A DNA stretch of 42,213 nucleotides from an uncultured Collinsella sp. (GCA_959020715.1 CAUESV010000017.1:1-42213), one strand, 5' to 3'. Shown: positions 25,056-34,224, counted from the stretch's first letter. Notes: generated from the letters alone by a model not told the origin. Numbers and translations are program-made.

Positions 25056-27083
25056 ATGGAACAAAAGGCCAAGGAGGCAGCCTCGCACGCTGCGATTCCT
25101 GTGAGCATCTCGGCGATGCTCGTCACGCTGGGCGTGGTGTACGGCGATATCGGCACCAGCCCCATGTATGTAACCAAGGCGCTCGTTGCCGGCAACGGCG
25201 GCATCGGAAGCGTCACGGAGGAGTTCGTGCTCGGCGCGCTCTCCCTTGTCGTGTGGACGGTCACGCTGCTGACCACCATCAAGTATGTGCTCATCTCGCT
25301 GCGCGCCGATAACCATGGTGAGGGCGGCATCTTTGCCCTGTACAGCCTGGTCAAGCGCTGCGGTAAGTGGCTTATCATCCCCGCCATGCTGGGTGGCGCC
25401 GCGCTGCTCGCCGACGGCATCCTGACGCCGGCCGTTACCGTTACCACGGCCATCGAGGGCCTGCGCACTATCCCGGCGGTCCATGCCGTGCTGGGCGATG
25501 ATCAGGGCCGCGTCGTTGCCATTACGCTCGCCATCATCATCGTGCTCTTCTTGGTGCAGCGCATCGGTACGGCCAAGATCGGTCACGCCTTTGGCCCCAT
25601 CATGACGCTGTGGTTCCTGTTCTTGGGCGGTACGGGTCTGTTCTTTGTCCTCCAGCACCCCGCCGTGCTGCTGTGCCTCAACCCGGTGCGCGGCATCGCC
25701 TTTTTGTTGAGCCCCAACAACCACGCGGGCATCATGATTCTGGGCAGCTGCTTCCTCGCCACCACCGGTGCCGAGGCGCTCTACTCCGACATGGGCCACG
25801 TCGGCCGCGGCAACATCTACGCTACCTGGCCGTTCGTTAAGTGCTGCCTGCTGCTTTCCTATATGGGCCAGGGCGCTTGGCTTATGAACAACGCTGCCAA
25901 CCCCGAGCTCATGGGCATTGCCGATCTCAACCCGTTCTACCAGATGCTCGCCCCGGGCCTGCGCCCGTTTGCCGTCGGCCTTTCCACCGTCGCGGCCATC
26001 ATTGCCTCGCAGGCGCTCATCACCGGCGCATTCTCGCTGGTGTCCGAGGCCAGCCGTCTGGACCTCATGCCGCACATGCAGGTCTTCTACCCTGCCGAGA
26101 CCAAGGGCCAGCTCTACATCCCCATGGTCAACAACGTCATGCTCGTGGGCTGCGTCATCGTGGTGCTGCTGTTCCAGAACTCGGCGCATATGGAAGCCGC
26201 CTACGGCCTTGCCATTACGCTGACTATGATGTGCACCACGCTGCTGCTCTTCTTCTACCTGCACGAGGAGCGCAAGCTCAAGGTCGCGCCGTGGATCTTC
26301 GCGGCCTTCTTCCTTTTGCTCGAAGGCTTCTTCTTCGTGAGCTCGCTCACCAAGTTCTTCCACGGCGGCTATTTCACCATCCTCATGGCCGCGCTCATCA
26401 TGGGTATCATGGTGTGCTGGTACAACGGTACGGCTGTTGAGCAGCGCCAGTTTACGCTGCTGCCGCTGCGCAGCTACCTGCCGCAGCTCAAGCGCCTGCG
26501 CGATGACGATCGCTACGAGCGCCTGAGCGACAACATCGTGTACCTGACCAAGGACACCCATACCGACTACATCGACCGCGACATCGTCTACTCGATTCTG
26601 GACAAGCATCCCAAGCGCGCCCGCGCCTGGTGGTTTGTGAATGTCGAGACCATGGACGAACCGCACACCTTTGCCTATTCGGTCGAGACGTTCGGCACCG
26701 ACTACGTGTTCCGCGTGCATCTGTACCTGGGCTACAAGATCAACCAGCGCGTCAATGCCTACCTGCGTCAGGTTGTTCAGGACCTGGCTGCCACCGGCGA
26801 GCTGCCGGCGCAGACGCATGACTACTCGGTCTACAAGGATCCGGGCAACATCGGTACGTTCAAGTTCGTCCTGATTCGTAAGCTTCTGGCGCCTGAAAGC
26901 GATGTGGAGCCGAGCGAGCGTACGGCCATCACGCTCAAGTACATCATCCGCCGCGCCGCCGGCACGCCTGCACGCTGGTACGGCCTGGAGAACTCCAACG
27001 TGAGCTTTGAGTACGTGCCGCTGTTCACCAAATTCAAGGCCGTGAACAAGATGCAGCGCCTGGCCCCCAACGAGCGGCCGTAG
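25056..27083 (+). CDS. kup: Kup-type potassium uptake protein
   Basis: A 675-residue KUP/HAK/KT transporter that brings potassium in with protons across the cytoplasmic membrane. The family hallmark is GVVYGDIGTSPMYV in the first helix; ADNHGEGGIFALYSLV, TGAEALYSDMGHVG and GAFSLVSEASRLDLMP are further conserved blocks. About twelve membrane helices (residues 15-460) are followed by a soluble C-terminal domain of about 210 residues. ATG 25056 has GGGAGGA at 25040-25046. It is the first gene of a rightward run with a small membrane protein and a KdpDE-like pair, which suggests a potassium-responsive unit. Confidence 0.93.
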   Translation: MEQKAKEAASHAAIPVSISAMLVTLGVVYGDIGTSPMYVTKALVAGNGGIGSVTEEFVLGALSLVVWTVTLLTTIKYVLISLRADNHGEGGIFALYSLVKRCGKWLIIPAMLGGAALLADGILTPAVTVTTAIEGLRTIPAVHAVLGDDQGRVVAITLAIIIVLFLVQRIGTAKIGHAFGPIMTLWFLFLGGTGLFFVLQHPAVLLCLNPVRGIAFLLSPNNHAGIMILGSCFLATTGAEALYSDMGHVGRGNIYATWPFVKCCLLLSYMGQGAWLMNNAANPELMGIADLNPFYQMLAPGLRPFAVGLSTVAAIIASQALITGAFSLVSEASRLDLMPHMQVFYPAETKGQLYIPMVNNVMLVGCVIVVLLFQNSAHMEAAYGLAITLTMMCTTLLLFFYLHEERKLKVAPWIFAAFFLLLEGFFFVSSLTKFFHGGYFTILMAALIMGIMVCWYNGTAVEQRQFTLLPLRSYLPQLKRLRDDDRYERLSDNIVYLTKDTHTDYIDRDIVYSILDKHPKRARAWWFVNVETMDEPHTFAYSVETFGTDYVFRVHLYLGYKINQRVNAYLRQVVQDLAATGELPAQTHDYSVYKDPGNIGTFKFVLIRKLLAPESDVEPSERTAITLKYIIRRAAGTPARWYGLENSNVSFEYVPLFTKFKAVNKMQRLAPNERP

Positions 27084-27144
27084 GCGCCGACAGGTTGCAC
27101 GGAGTTGGTTTTCGATGGACAAGATTGAGACCGGGGAGGCAAAC

Positions 27145-27339
27145 ATGGATGCAAAGATGCTTGATGGCCGCGAGGTGGTTGCCGAGCTGGTACGTGAGGC
27201 ACGCGCCGACGCCGCCGAAGATCGGTTTTTGACGAACCGTGCCAACATGGATATGGCCGATCGCGTTATTTCGATCGTGGCGCTGGTATTTGGAGCGGTG
27301 TGCGTGTGCGCCCTGCTCGCGCACGTGCTGTTTGTCTAG
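27145..27339 (+). CDS. Small single-helix membrane protein
   Basis: A 64-residue protein. ATG 27145 is preferred for the strong GGGGAGG at 27133-27139; an in-frame ATG at 27115 would add ten residues with a weaker site. Residues about 1-40 are charged and helical (DGREVVAELVREARADAAEDRF), and the C-terminal 24 are one hydrophobic helix (ISIVALVFGAVCVCALLAHVLFV). It sits 61 bases after kup and before the KdpD-like gene. I recognise no family. Its place suggests a small accessory subunit of Kup or of the sensor, as KdpF is in Kdp; this is inference. Confidence 0.6.
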   Translation: MDAKMLDGREVVAELVREARADAAEDRFLTNRANMDMADRVISIVALVFGAVCVCALLAHVLFV

Positions 27340-27384
27340 CGACCGCCGGCTGCAAAGGCTATACACTTGGAACCACCACAAGGG

Positions 27385-27430
27385 AAACCACCACAAAGGT
27401 GCCTGTCCCTTTGTGGTGGTTTTTGTTTTT
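27385..27430 (+). terminator. ACCACCA-CAAAGG hairpin terminator
   Basis: A perfect 15-bp stem (27385-27399 with 27408-27422) is followed by a run of T and G. It has the same CAAAGG...CCTTTG core as 24900 and 38144 but a different outer stem. It lies between the small protein gene and the sensor kinase, so it may make expression of the latter partial. The first arm is also preceded by a direct copy, ACCACCACAAGGG, at 27372-27384. Confidence 0.75.
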
Positions 27431-27450
27431 GAGAGAGGGGCGGGGCGCTG

Positions 27451-29076
27451 ATGGACGTCCGTGCGGACGGCGATATTGCCGATAACTTTTGGTGGCGGCG
27501 CACAACGCTGACGCGTCGCAGCCCTCTGTATGACGCCTGCGTATCGGCGGGGTTGCTGGTCGCGGCGACGATTGTGGGCGCGCTGCTCGACCATCCGGGT
27601 CTCGCACCGAGCATCATGATCGTCTATGTGCTTGCCGTACAGCTGTGTGCCTTTTTCACCTGGAGCCGCCTGTATTGCCTGTTGAGCTCGGCTGCCGCCG
27701 CGGCGCTCTACAACTTCTTGTTTGTCGATCCGCGCTACTCGCTGTCGTTTATCGACCGCGTCTATCCTGGCATGTTTTTCATCATGTTTGTGGTCTCGCT
27801 TGTGTCGAGCTCGATTGCGTTGGCCCTGCGCCGTGCCTTGGCACAGGCTGCCGCCAGCGATCGTCGCACGCATATGGTGCTCGAGACCAACCGCATGCTG
27901 CAGCGGTGTGCCGATCAGCATCAGATTGTGCATGCCATGGCAACGCAGCTGGCTCGTCTTTCGGGCTGTCCGGTCGTGTGGTACAGCGCCGACGCCGACG
28001 ATGATGACTTGCTGCCGCGTGCGACGTACACGGCCGTGGGTGACGCCGCGCCGGTGCACCAGCTGACGCCCCAGATGCCGCCGCGACTCTCGGCGTCGGC
28101 TTACGTGGGAACCCCGCTCGACGCCACGTTTGGCGGTTCGGCGTTTTATGGCATCTACCTGACGGTTCGCACGGGCGACGGCTTCGTGCGCTCAGGCGAC
28201 CCCGCCTCGGTGGTGGGCGTGCTGGCTATCGTTGCCGAGCCCGACGTGCTGACGCACGAGGAGCGGACACTTGCCGATGCCATCGTGAGCGAAGGCGAGC
28301 TGGCACTCGATCGCGCCCGCGCCATGGAGGCTCGCGAGGAGGCGGCGGTGCTCGCCAAAAACGAGCAGCTGCGCGCCAACCTGCTGCGCTCCATCTCGCA
28401 CGATCTGCGCACGCCGCTCACCAGTATTTCGGGCAATGCCGACGTGCTGCTCGACCAGGGCTCGACTGGCACCGCCGAGCTCGATAGCCAGACGCGCCGC
28501 GGCCTGCTTCTATCCATTCGCTCGGATGCGCTGTGGCTCAACGCCACCGTCGAGAATCTGCTCGCCATCACCAGGCTCGAGGGTGGCGGTATGCGCCTGT
28601 CGACCACGCTCGAGCTCATGGACGATATCGTCGAGGAGGCACTGCGCCACGTGAACCCGGCCGTGCGCGAGCACGATCTTAAGGTGGCGCCGTGCGACGA
28701 GCCGGCGCTCGTCAACGTCGATGCGCGCCTGATGGTGCAGCTGGTGGTCAATCTGGTGAACAACGCCATCACCTATACGCCCGCAGGCTCGCATATCATG
28801 ATTTCGATTAGCGTCGACGATGGACGTGTGGCGTGCTCGGTGGCCGATGACGGCCCGGGCATCGCACCCGAGGACCGCGAGCGGATCTTTGAGTCGTTCT
28901 ACACCGCCAACCACGGTTTGGCCGACAGCCACCGCAGCGTGGGCTTGGGACTTTCGCTCTGCCGCTCCATTGCGCTGGCGCATGGCGGTAGCATAGAAGT
29001 TGCCGCGGCGGACCCGCACGGCTCGGTCTTTACGATTGAGCTTCCCGCCGCCGACGTTTCGTTTGATAAGGAGTAA
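27451..29076 (+). CDS. KdpD-like sensor histidine kinase lacking the N-terminal KdpD/USP domains
   Basis: A 541-residue membrane kinase. Residues about 25-130 hold four membrane helices with the DUF4118 pattern of KdpD (FLFVDPRYSLSF). A GAF-like stretch follows (about 135-290), then HisKA with His317 in ISHDLRTPLTSI, and an ATPase domain with NLVNNAITYTP (N box), DDGPGIAPEDRERIFESFY (G1) and GLGLSLCRSIALAHGGSI (G2). E. coli KdpD is 894 residues and has a cytosolic KdpD and a universal-stress domain before the helices; both are missing here. ATG 27451 follows GAGAGGGG. The response regulator gene starts four bases after its stop. Confidence 0.87.
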   Translation: MDVRADGDIADNFWWRRTTLTRRSPLYDACVSAGLLVAATIVGALLDHPGLAPSIMIVYVLAVQLCAFFTWSRLYCLLSSAAAAALYNFLFVDPRYSLSFIDRVYPGMFFIMFVVSLVSSSIALALRRALAQAAASDRRTHMVLETNRMLQRCADQHQIVHAMATQLARLSGCPVVWYSADADDDDLLPRATYTAVGDAAPVHQLTPQMPPRLSASAYVGTPLDATFGGSAFYGIYLTVRTGDGFVRSGDPASVVGVLAIVAEPDVLTHEERTLADAIVSEGELALDRARAMEAREEAAVLAKNEQLRANLLRSISHDLRTPLTSISGNADVLLDQGSTGTAELDSQTRRGLLLSIRSDALWLNATVENLLAITRLEGGGMRLSTTLELMDDIVEEALRHVNPAVREHDLKVAPCDEPALVNVDARLMVQLVVNLVNNAITYTPAGSHIMISISVDDGRVACSVADDGPGIAPEDRERIFESFYTANHGLADSHRSVGLGLSLCRSIALAHGGSIEVAAADPHGSVFTIELPAADVSFDKE

Positions 29077-29080
29077 CGCC

Positions 29081-29794
29081 GTGCCGAACTCTGCCGTAAA
29101 ACCGCTCATCTTGGTTGTCGAGGACGACCCCGCCGTTCGCAACTTAATCGTTGCCGCGCTCGAGGCGCACGGCTTGCGTCATATGGCTGTGGAGACCGCC
29201 CATGCCGCCATCGCCGCCGCCTCGTCGCAGGCACCGAGCATTGTGCTGCTTGATCTGGGCCTGCCCGATATGGATGGCGTCAAGGTGGTGGAGTCGGTGC
29301 GCGCATGGTCGGGCATGCCGATTATTGTGGTCTCGGCGCGCAGCGAGGACGCAGACAAGATTCGCGCGCTCGATGCCGGCGCCGACGACTACCTGACCAA
29401 GCCGTTTTCGGTCGAGGAGCTGCTCGCGCGCATTCGCACGACGCTCAGACGCCTTTCGTATGCGCAAACGGGCGGCGTTGCCTCCGAGGGCTCGTTCGAT
29501 ACCGGTGAGCTGCATATCGATTTTGATGCCGGCATTGCCACGATGGATGGCGAGGAGCTGCATCTGACGCCGATCGAGTACAAGCTCCTGTGCCTGCTGG
29601 CGCATAACGCCGACAAGGTGCTGACGCACCAGTTTATCCTGCACGAGATTTGGGGCACGGCGACCAAGAGCGACCTGGCAAGCCTGCGCGTCTTTATGGG
29701 TACGCTGCGTAAGAAGATCGAGTCCGACCCCGCGCATCCGCGCTATATCCAAACGCACGTGGGTATCGGTTACCGATTGGTCACCCAAGGCTAG
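29081..29794 (+). CDS. KdpE-like OmpR/PhoB response regulator
   Basis: A 237-residue regulator. The receiver domain has the acidic pair Glu14/Asp15, the phosphorylation site Asp58 in LLDLGLPDMDG, Ser/Thr in VVSARS and Lys in TKPFS. The C-terminal winged helix (about 140-237) has HLTPIEYKLLCLLAHN and RVFMGTLRKKIE, then IQTHVGIGYRL, the OmpR/PhoB type. It resembles KdpE. GTG 29081 is chosen for AAGGAG at 29068-29073, inside the kinase's end; four bases separate the genes. It probably controls kup expression. Confidence 0.9.
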   Translation: MPNSAVKPLILVVEDDPAVRNLIVAALEAHGLRHMAVETAHAAIAAASSQAPSIVLLDLGLPDMDGVKVVESVRAWSGMPIIVVSARSEDADKIRALDAGADDYLTKPFSVEELLARIRTTLRRLSYAQTGGVASEGSFDTGELHIDFDAGIATMDGEELHLTPIEYKLLCLLAHNADKVLTHQFILHEIWGTATKSDLASLRVFMGTLRKKIESDPAHPRYIQTHVGIGYRLVTQG

Positions 29795-29816
29795 GGCAGA
29801 ACGCGGCGCCTATATG

Positions 29817-29882
29817 AGTTGCGGTGAAATAGTTCCTGTTTGGTCCTTTACCAGGCTTTTTAGGAACTATTCCACCGCAACT
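29817..29882. repeat. AGTTGCGG hairpin repeat, copy 2
   Basis: Arms 29817-29837 and 29862-29882 pair at 20 of 21 positions and match those at 11252-11318. The loop differs. It lies between convergent genes (KdpE-like and rlmKL) and probably ends both transcripts. Confidence 0.8.
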
Positions 29883-29885
29883 TTG

Positions 29886-32423
29886 TTATTTGCCCTTGGG
29901 CTTGCCTGCGCAGGCGGGCTTGCCGTCGCCGCGCGGCCCTCGGTCGCCGGCCTGTGCATGCACGGGTGCTGCCGCACGGGGCTTGCGGGCTTCGGGGTTG
30001 CGCAGTTCCTCGGTTCGCTCGGCAATTTCCTCGGCGCTAAAGCCGACCTCGGCCATGGCGTCCTCGATGGGAAGTCGGCGCACGATATAGCAATGATGCA
30101 CCTTCTGGTTGCGCGCGAAATCCTCGGGGATGGTCTGCGCCGTAATGTCCTCCAGCACGACGCCCGCTCGCGCGAGCTTGCGCGTCTCGGGGCGGAAGCC
30201 GCGCAGGTTGCAGCTAAAGATGGCGTGCCCGCCCTGTGCGAGCAGGCGAGATACGCCGGCCAAAAGCTCAACATGGTCGCGCTGGACATCCCAGGTACGG
30301 CGGCCCATCTTGGACGAGTTCGAGAACGTGGGCGGGTCGACAAAGATCAGGTCCCAGCGGTTGCGCGTCTGGCGTTGGTCGCGAATCCAGGCGAGCACGT
30401 CGTCGCGCACAAAATGATGCTGCGGACCAACAAAGCCGTTCTGGCGCATATTGCGCTCGGCCCAGTCCAGGTAGGTGTTGGAAAGGTCGACCGTCACGGT
30501 CTCCTCGACGCCGCCATCGGCCGCGTAGCAGGTGGCAGTGCCGGTGTAGGCAAACAGGTTGAGGAAGCGGCGCGCCTGCTTGGCGTGCTCGCGCACCAGG
30601 TTGCGGGTGACGCGGTGATCCAGGAAGATGCCAACGTCCAGGTAGTCATCAAAGTTGACGGCAAAGGTGAGTCCACCCTCTTCGATGAGCGGCAGGCGAC
30701 GGCGCGCGATGTTGGCGCGCTCGCCCGATCCGGCCTTGCCGGCGCCCTGCTTGCCGTACTGCGAGCCGCCGCGCGAGCGCATGCGGGCCTTGGCGTGCAC
30801 ATGCTCGGCCGGCACGTCCAGGATACGCGGCGCGATGGCCAGAATGTCGAGCATACGGGCCTGGGCCAGTGCGGGGTCGATGGTCTTGGGCGCGGCGTAT
30901 TCGGCGATGACGAGCCAGCGGCCCGGCGTCTGCGGGCAGCCCTCGTACAGATCGATGGCGGCGGAGTAATCGGGCAGGTCGGCGTCGTAGACACGGTAGC
31001 AGGTAACGCCTTCGCGCTTGGCCCACTTGCGACGCAGGCGGGCATTCTTGCGCAGGCGGTTGGCGAACTGCTCCGACTCGGGGATGAGCACGGGCAGCGG
31101 CTTGCCATCGCCCAGGTCGAGCGTGGCGGCAGGTTCGGGCATGGGGGTGTCGGCGGCTTTGTCGTTGACTTCGTTGGCATCCGTAGCCTCGGCCTCGGCA
31201 TCCGCACTGGTCGCAGCCTCAAACGCTGCGGCGGCGTGGTCGAGCGAGGGCCAAACCTCGATAGCTGCTTCCTCGTTATTGGGCATGACGGCGATCGAGT
31301 GCTCGGGCTCAGCGTGGAGCGCGCGGGCCATAAGGCCATCGCGGGTGAGCGCGGCGACCGGTGCCGAAGCAAGCTCGGGCGCGCGGCGCAGCTCGCCGAC
31401 CAGCGTCATGGCGTCGTGCATGAGCGACAGCGAGGTCTCGGTCGTGTCCGCGACCAGGGCGGCACCGGCAACGGCACCTGCGTGGTCCAGCACGGTGGCG
31501 GACTTGGCGGCGCAAAAATCGACAAAGCGCTTGTAGCCGGCACACTTAACCATGCGCTCGGCGGTCTTGCGGGCGGCAGGGTCGATGTCCGCGGCCACGA
31601 TGCGCGCCTGGCGCTCGCGCGCTGCCGTCTCGCGCTCGCGCGCCTCGGCAAGCAGCTGCTCCCACAGGGCAGCGTCGTGCAGCTGCCAGCCCTCAAAGCC
31701 CCAGCGCTCGCGGGCGGCGCCCGGGGCGCGATCGGTCAGGATATTCACGGCTTCCAGCAGCAGGCCGCCGCCAGCGCACGAGGCGTCGACCAGCGTGGGC
31801 AGGGCCTCATTCTCGTAATCGTCGGCCGTCAGCTCGCGCTCGCATAGCGCGGTCCAGCCGACCTGCGCCAGCACCAGGGCGGCGTAGTCGGGGCGCAACA
31901 CGTGCGCGCCCTCGCCGGCACGGGTCGCCGCGGGCGGCAGGCGCTTGAACAGCGGGTCGCCCGAAAGGTCCAGGCTTATGCTCGCGCGGCGCTGGCGCAG
32001 CGAAAGCAGTAGGTGAACATCGGGGTCGGCGGCATCGACGTCGGCGCGACGGCCCGTGGTCTCGGCCAGGCGGTCGCACAGCGCGTCCTTGGCGCGCAGG
32101 GCGGAGAAGCGCGTGTTGCGCAGCTGCTCGGTCACGCCGCGGGCGGTGATGGCGATGGTGGCGCCGGGGCGGACGATGCTCTCCCAGGCGATGTCGTAAA
32201 CGCTATCGTACAGCTCGTCGGCATCCTGCGCCTCAAAGCGCCCGAGTACCACGAACACGCGGCTCGCCAGGCGCGACCACAGACAGGCGCGGTAGCCTTG
32301 CTCGAGCTCGCCCTCAAATGTAGCGCGGCCCTTCAGCCGGCGAACATGCGAAAGCCCGAGGCGTTTAAGCTCATCGGCGAGTGCGGACTCAAAGCCCTCG
32401 GGGCAGCTTGCGTAAAATTCCAT
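29886..32423 (-). CDS. rlmKL: Bifunctional 23S rRNA methyltransferase RlmKL, RlmL half degenerate
   Basis: An 845-residue protein, longer than E. coli RlmKL (702). N-terminal THUMP (about 45-160), then an RlmL-like domain (190-360), an inserted acidic, Ala-rich linker (about 395-435), and an RlmK domain (about 430-780). The RlmK half has FLNLFAYTGTAT, TVDLSNTYLDWAERN and FVDPPTFSNSSKMG intact, so the m7G2069 reaction is plausible. In the RlmL half the SAM loop reads VDASCAGGGLLLEA (around Cys216) where DPMCGSGT is usual, and the NPPYG catalytic motif is replaced by VADTTETS (about 324-331). The m2G2445 activity is thus doubtful. A Gly/Lys/Ala-rich tail ends the protein. ATG 32423 follows AGAGAGG. 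Confidence 0.88.
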   Translation of the reverse strand: MEFYASCPEGFESALADELKRLGLSHVRRLKGRATFEGELEQGYRACLWSRLASRVFVVLGRFEAQDADELYDSVYDIAWESIVRPGATIAITARGVTEQLRNTRFSALRAKDALCDRLAETTGRRADVDAADPDVHLLLSLRQRRASISLDLSGDPLFKRLPPAATRAGEGAHVLRPDYAALVLAQVGWTALCERELTADDYENEALPTLVDASCAGGGLLLEAVNILTDRAPGAARERWGFEGWQLHDAALWEQLLAEARERETAARERQARIVAADIDPAARKTAERMVKCAGYKRFVDFCAAKSATVLDHAGAVAGAALVADTTETSLSLMHDAMTLVGELRRAPELASAPVAALTRDGLMARALHAEPEHSIAVMPNNEEAAIEVWPSLDHAAAAFEAATSADAEAEATDANEVNDKAADTPMPEPAATLDLGDGKPLPVLIPESEQFANRLRKNARLRRKWAKREGVTCYRVYDADLPDYSAAIDLYEGCPQTPGRWLVIAEYAAPKTIDPALAQARMLDILAIAPRILDVPAEHVHAKARMRSRGGSQYGKQGAGKAGSGERANIARRRLPLIEEGGLTFAVNFDDYLDVGIFLDHRVTRNLVREHAKQARRFLNLFAYTGTATCYAADGGVEETVTVDLSNTYLDWAERNMRQNGFVGPQHHFVRDDVLAWIRDQRQTRNRWDLIFVDPPTFSNSSKMGRRTWDVQRDHVELLAGVSRLLAQGGHAIFSCNLRGFRPETRKLARAGVVLEDITAQTIPEDFARNQKVHHCYIVRRLPIEDAMAEVGFSAEEIAERTEELRNPEARKPRAAAPVHAQAGDRGPRGDGKPACAGKPKGK

Positions 32424-32498
32424 GGGTGACCTCTCTGGTTGCGTCGCTCCATTATATGATGGATGCTTCGTTTGCCCTTATCCTCGAAAGGAACCCAT

Positions 32499-33326
32499 AT
32501 GATTGATGCGTGCCCCGAATCCGCTGTGCTCTTTTTTGACGTGGACGGCACGCTAACGTCGTTCGATCCCGACAACATGACCGACAAGGACTTTTCGGCG
32601 GTTCACCCCTCGCAGGCGGTTATCGAGGCGTTTCACCGTTTGCGCGATGCGGGGCACAAGGCTTTTATCTGCACGGGCCGTCCCCTGTGGCTGGTTGCCG
32701 ATGGTCTGCGTGTGCTCGAACCTGCGGGTATCGTGGCCATGGCGGGCGCCACGCTCGAGGTCGAGGGTCGTGTGGTGCACGAGGATTGCTTTGACGAGGA
32801 TATTGTCGCGGAGCTCGCACGCCGCATTGCCGCGGCGGGCGGCGAGGCGTTGTTCGAGACGAACGATGCCACCTATTCACTTGAGCCAGTTGGCGTCGAA
32901 CAGCCATTTCTGCTAGGCGCCAGTGTGGTGCATGGCGTTGATCAGATGCGTGTCGATGGCCGCTTGCGCGTAGGCAAGGTGTGCATTAACGCGTGCGACC
33001 TGGCTCGCGTAGCCAACGACGATGGCTTTATCGATCGCAACTTTGAGCTGTGCAATACTGGCGGCCAGAACCGCGAGCTGAGCCCCAAGGGCATCGACAA
33101 GGGCGTGGGCGTGGCGCGAGCGCTGGAATACCTAGGTCGCACCGGCAACGCGCGCACCTTTGGCTTTGGTGATTCGGGCAACGACCTGGGCATGCTCGCT
33201 GCCGTCGAGACGGCCGTGGCCATGGGCAACGCCATGCCCGAGGTCAAGGCGGTCGCCGACTACGTGACCGACGATGTCGCACACGACGGCACCGTCACAG
33301 CAATGCAGCATTTCGGCCTCATTTAG
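32499..33326 (+). CDS. HAD-IIB (Cof-type) phosphatase
   Basis: A 275-residue haloacid dehalogenase-superfamily hydrolase. Motif I is FFDVDGTLTSFD (Asp14 nucleophile, Asp16), motif II is FICTGRP, motif III has the Lys of SPKGIDKGVGVARAL, and motif IV is GFGDSGNDLGML. The cap between motifs II and III is of the IIB type, as in Cof/YidA/YbiV sugar-phosphate phosphatases. Its substrate is probably a phosphosugar or a cofactor intermediate. ATG 32499 follows AAAGGA (32487-32492). It is divergent from rlmKL, with 75 bases between the starts. Confidence 0.9.
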   Translation: MIDACPESAVLFFDVDGTLTSFDPDNMTDKDFSAVHPSQAVIEAFHRLRDAGHKAFICTGRPLWLVADGLRVLEPAGIVAMAGATLEVEGRVVHEDCFDEDIVAELARRIAAAGGEALFETNDATYSLEPVGVEQPFLLGASVVHGVDQMRVDGRLRVGKVCINACDLARVANDDGFIDRNFELCNTGGQNRELSPKGIDKGVGVARALEYLGRTGNARTFGFGDSGNDLGMLAAVETAVAMGNAMPEVKAVADYVTDDVAHDGTVTAMQHFGLI

Positions 33327-33398
33327 TGAATCCCACGTTCTGACGTTTGCTCAAACTGCGACTCTTTGCTTTTGCATGCTTAATCGATTTATCAATCC

Positions 33399-33489
33399 AA
33401 ACACTGAGGTGTTTATACCGTTCGCCGAGAAGATAAAAACCCGCAGCTCACGCCTTGATAAACATAGGTAAAGTGTTTAGCAGTTTATC
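33399..33489. promoter_or_regulatory. Inverted repeats upstream of the FSA-like gene
   Basis: Two inverted repeats are visible: AAACAC, 4 bases, GTGTTT (33399-33414), and GATAAAC (33457-33463) with GTTTATC (33483-33489). Both are AT-rich and lie 31-121 bases before the start codon. They could be operators; no consensus promoter was clear. Confidence 0.3.
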
Positions 33490-33519
33490 GGCCGTGTGCA
33501 AGCGAAAGGAATCAGGCAG

Positions 33520-34224
33520 ATGGCAATCAAGGTGTTCGCTGACGGTGCAAACCTCGAGGGCATGCTCGACATGTACGAGAACGGCAACGTTCAGGGTTTC
33601 ACGACCAACCCGTCCCTTATGAAGAAGGGCGGCGTGACGGATTACCGCGCGTTTGCCAAAGAGGTCCTGGCCCACATCACCGATGTGTCCGTTTCGTTTG
33701 AGGTCTTTGCCGACGACGTCGAGACCATGGAGGTCGAGGCCCGCGAGATCGCTACCTGGGCAGATAACGTCTACGTCAAGATTCCGTGCGTGACCACCAA
33801 GGGCGAGTCCACAGCCGAACTGGTGCGCAAGCTTTCCGCCGACGGCATTAAGGTCAACGTCACCACCATCTTTACGCCTAAGCAGGTCGATGAGATGGTC
33901 GAGGCCGTTGACGCCGAGACGCCGTCCATTATCTCGCTCTTTGCCGGCCGTATCGCCGACACCGGCGTCGATCCCATTCCGTTTGTGACGGAGTCGGTCA
34001 AGAAGGCTGCCGCCAAGCCCAACTGTGAGGTCCTGTGGGCGTCCACGCGCGAGCTTATCAACATTTACCAGGCGCAGGCCTGCGGCTGCCAGATCATCAC
34101 GGTGCCCAACAGCATCCTGGCCAAGCGCAAGAACATCGGTCGTGACCCGTACGAGGTCTCGCTCGACACCGTGCGCGGTTTTGCCAAGGATATCGCCTCG
34201 CTAGGCTTCCATATCCTGCCGTAA
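33520..34224 (+). CDS. Transaldolase-family protein (fructose-6-phosphate aldolase type)
   Basis: A 234-residue TIM-barrel aldolase of the small transaldolase/FSA family. The Schiff-base lysine is Lys87 in YVKIPCV. Other marks are GFTTNPSLMKK near the N-terminus, NVTTIFTPKQ, SLFAGRIADTGVDP and LWASTRE. Length fits FSA/TalC (about 215-230 residues) and not classical TalB (about 317). It interconverts phosphosugars in the cytosol, either as fructose-6-phosphate aldolase or as transaldolase; sequence alone does not decide. ATG 33520 follows GAAAGGA (33504-33510). The end of the gene, encoding GFHILP, is duplicated 156 bases downstream. Confidence 0.9.
   Translation: MAIKVFADGANLEGMLDMYENGNVQGFTTNPSLMKKGGVTDYRAFAKEVLAHITDVSVSFEVFADDVETMEVEAREIATWADNVYVKIPCVTTKGESTAELVRKLSADGIKVNVTTIFTPKQVDEMVEAVDAETPSIISLFAGRIADTGVDPIPFVTESVKKAAAKPNCEVLWASTRELINIYQAQACGCQIITVPNSILAKRKNIGRDPYEVSLDTVRGFAKDIASLGFHILP

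Noticed and set aside
25032..27248. 738-codon ORF opposite kup
   Set aside because: It is the mirror of the kup reading frame in high-GC DNA; composition (His/Arg/Gln-rich) is not protein-like, while the Kup frame has all family motifs.
29814..31847. 677-codon ORF opposite rlmKL
   Set aside because: Shadow of rlmKL, which has clear methyltransferase motifs; it also starts inside a hairpin repeat.
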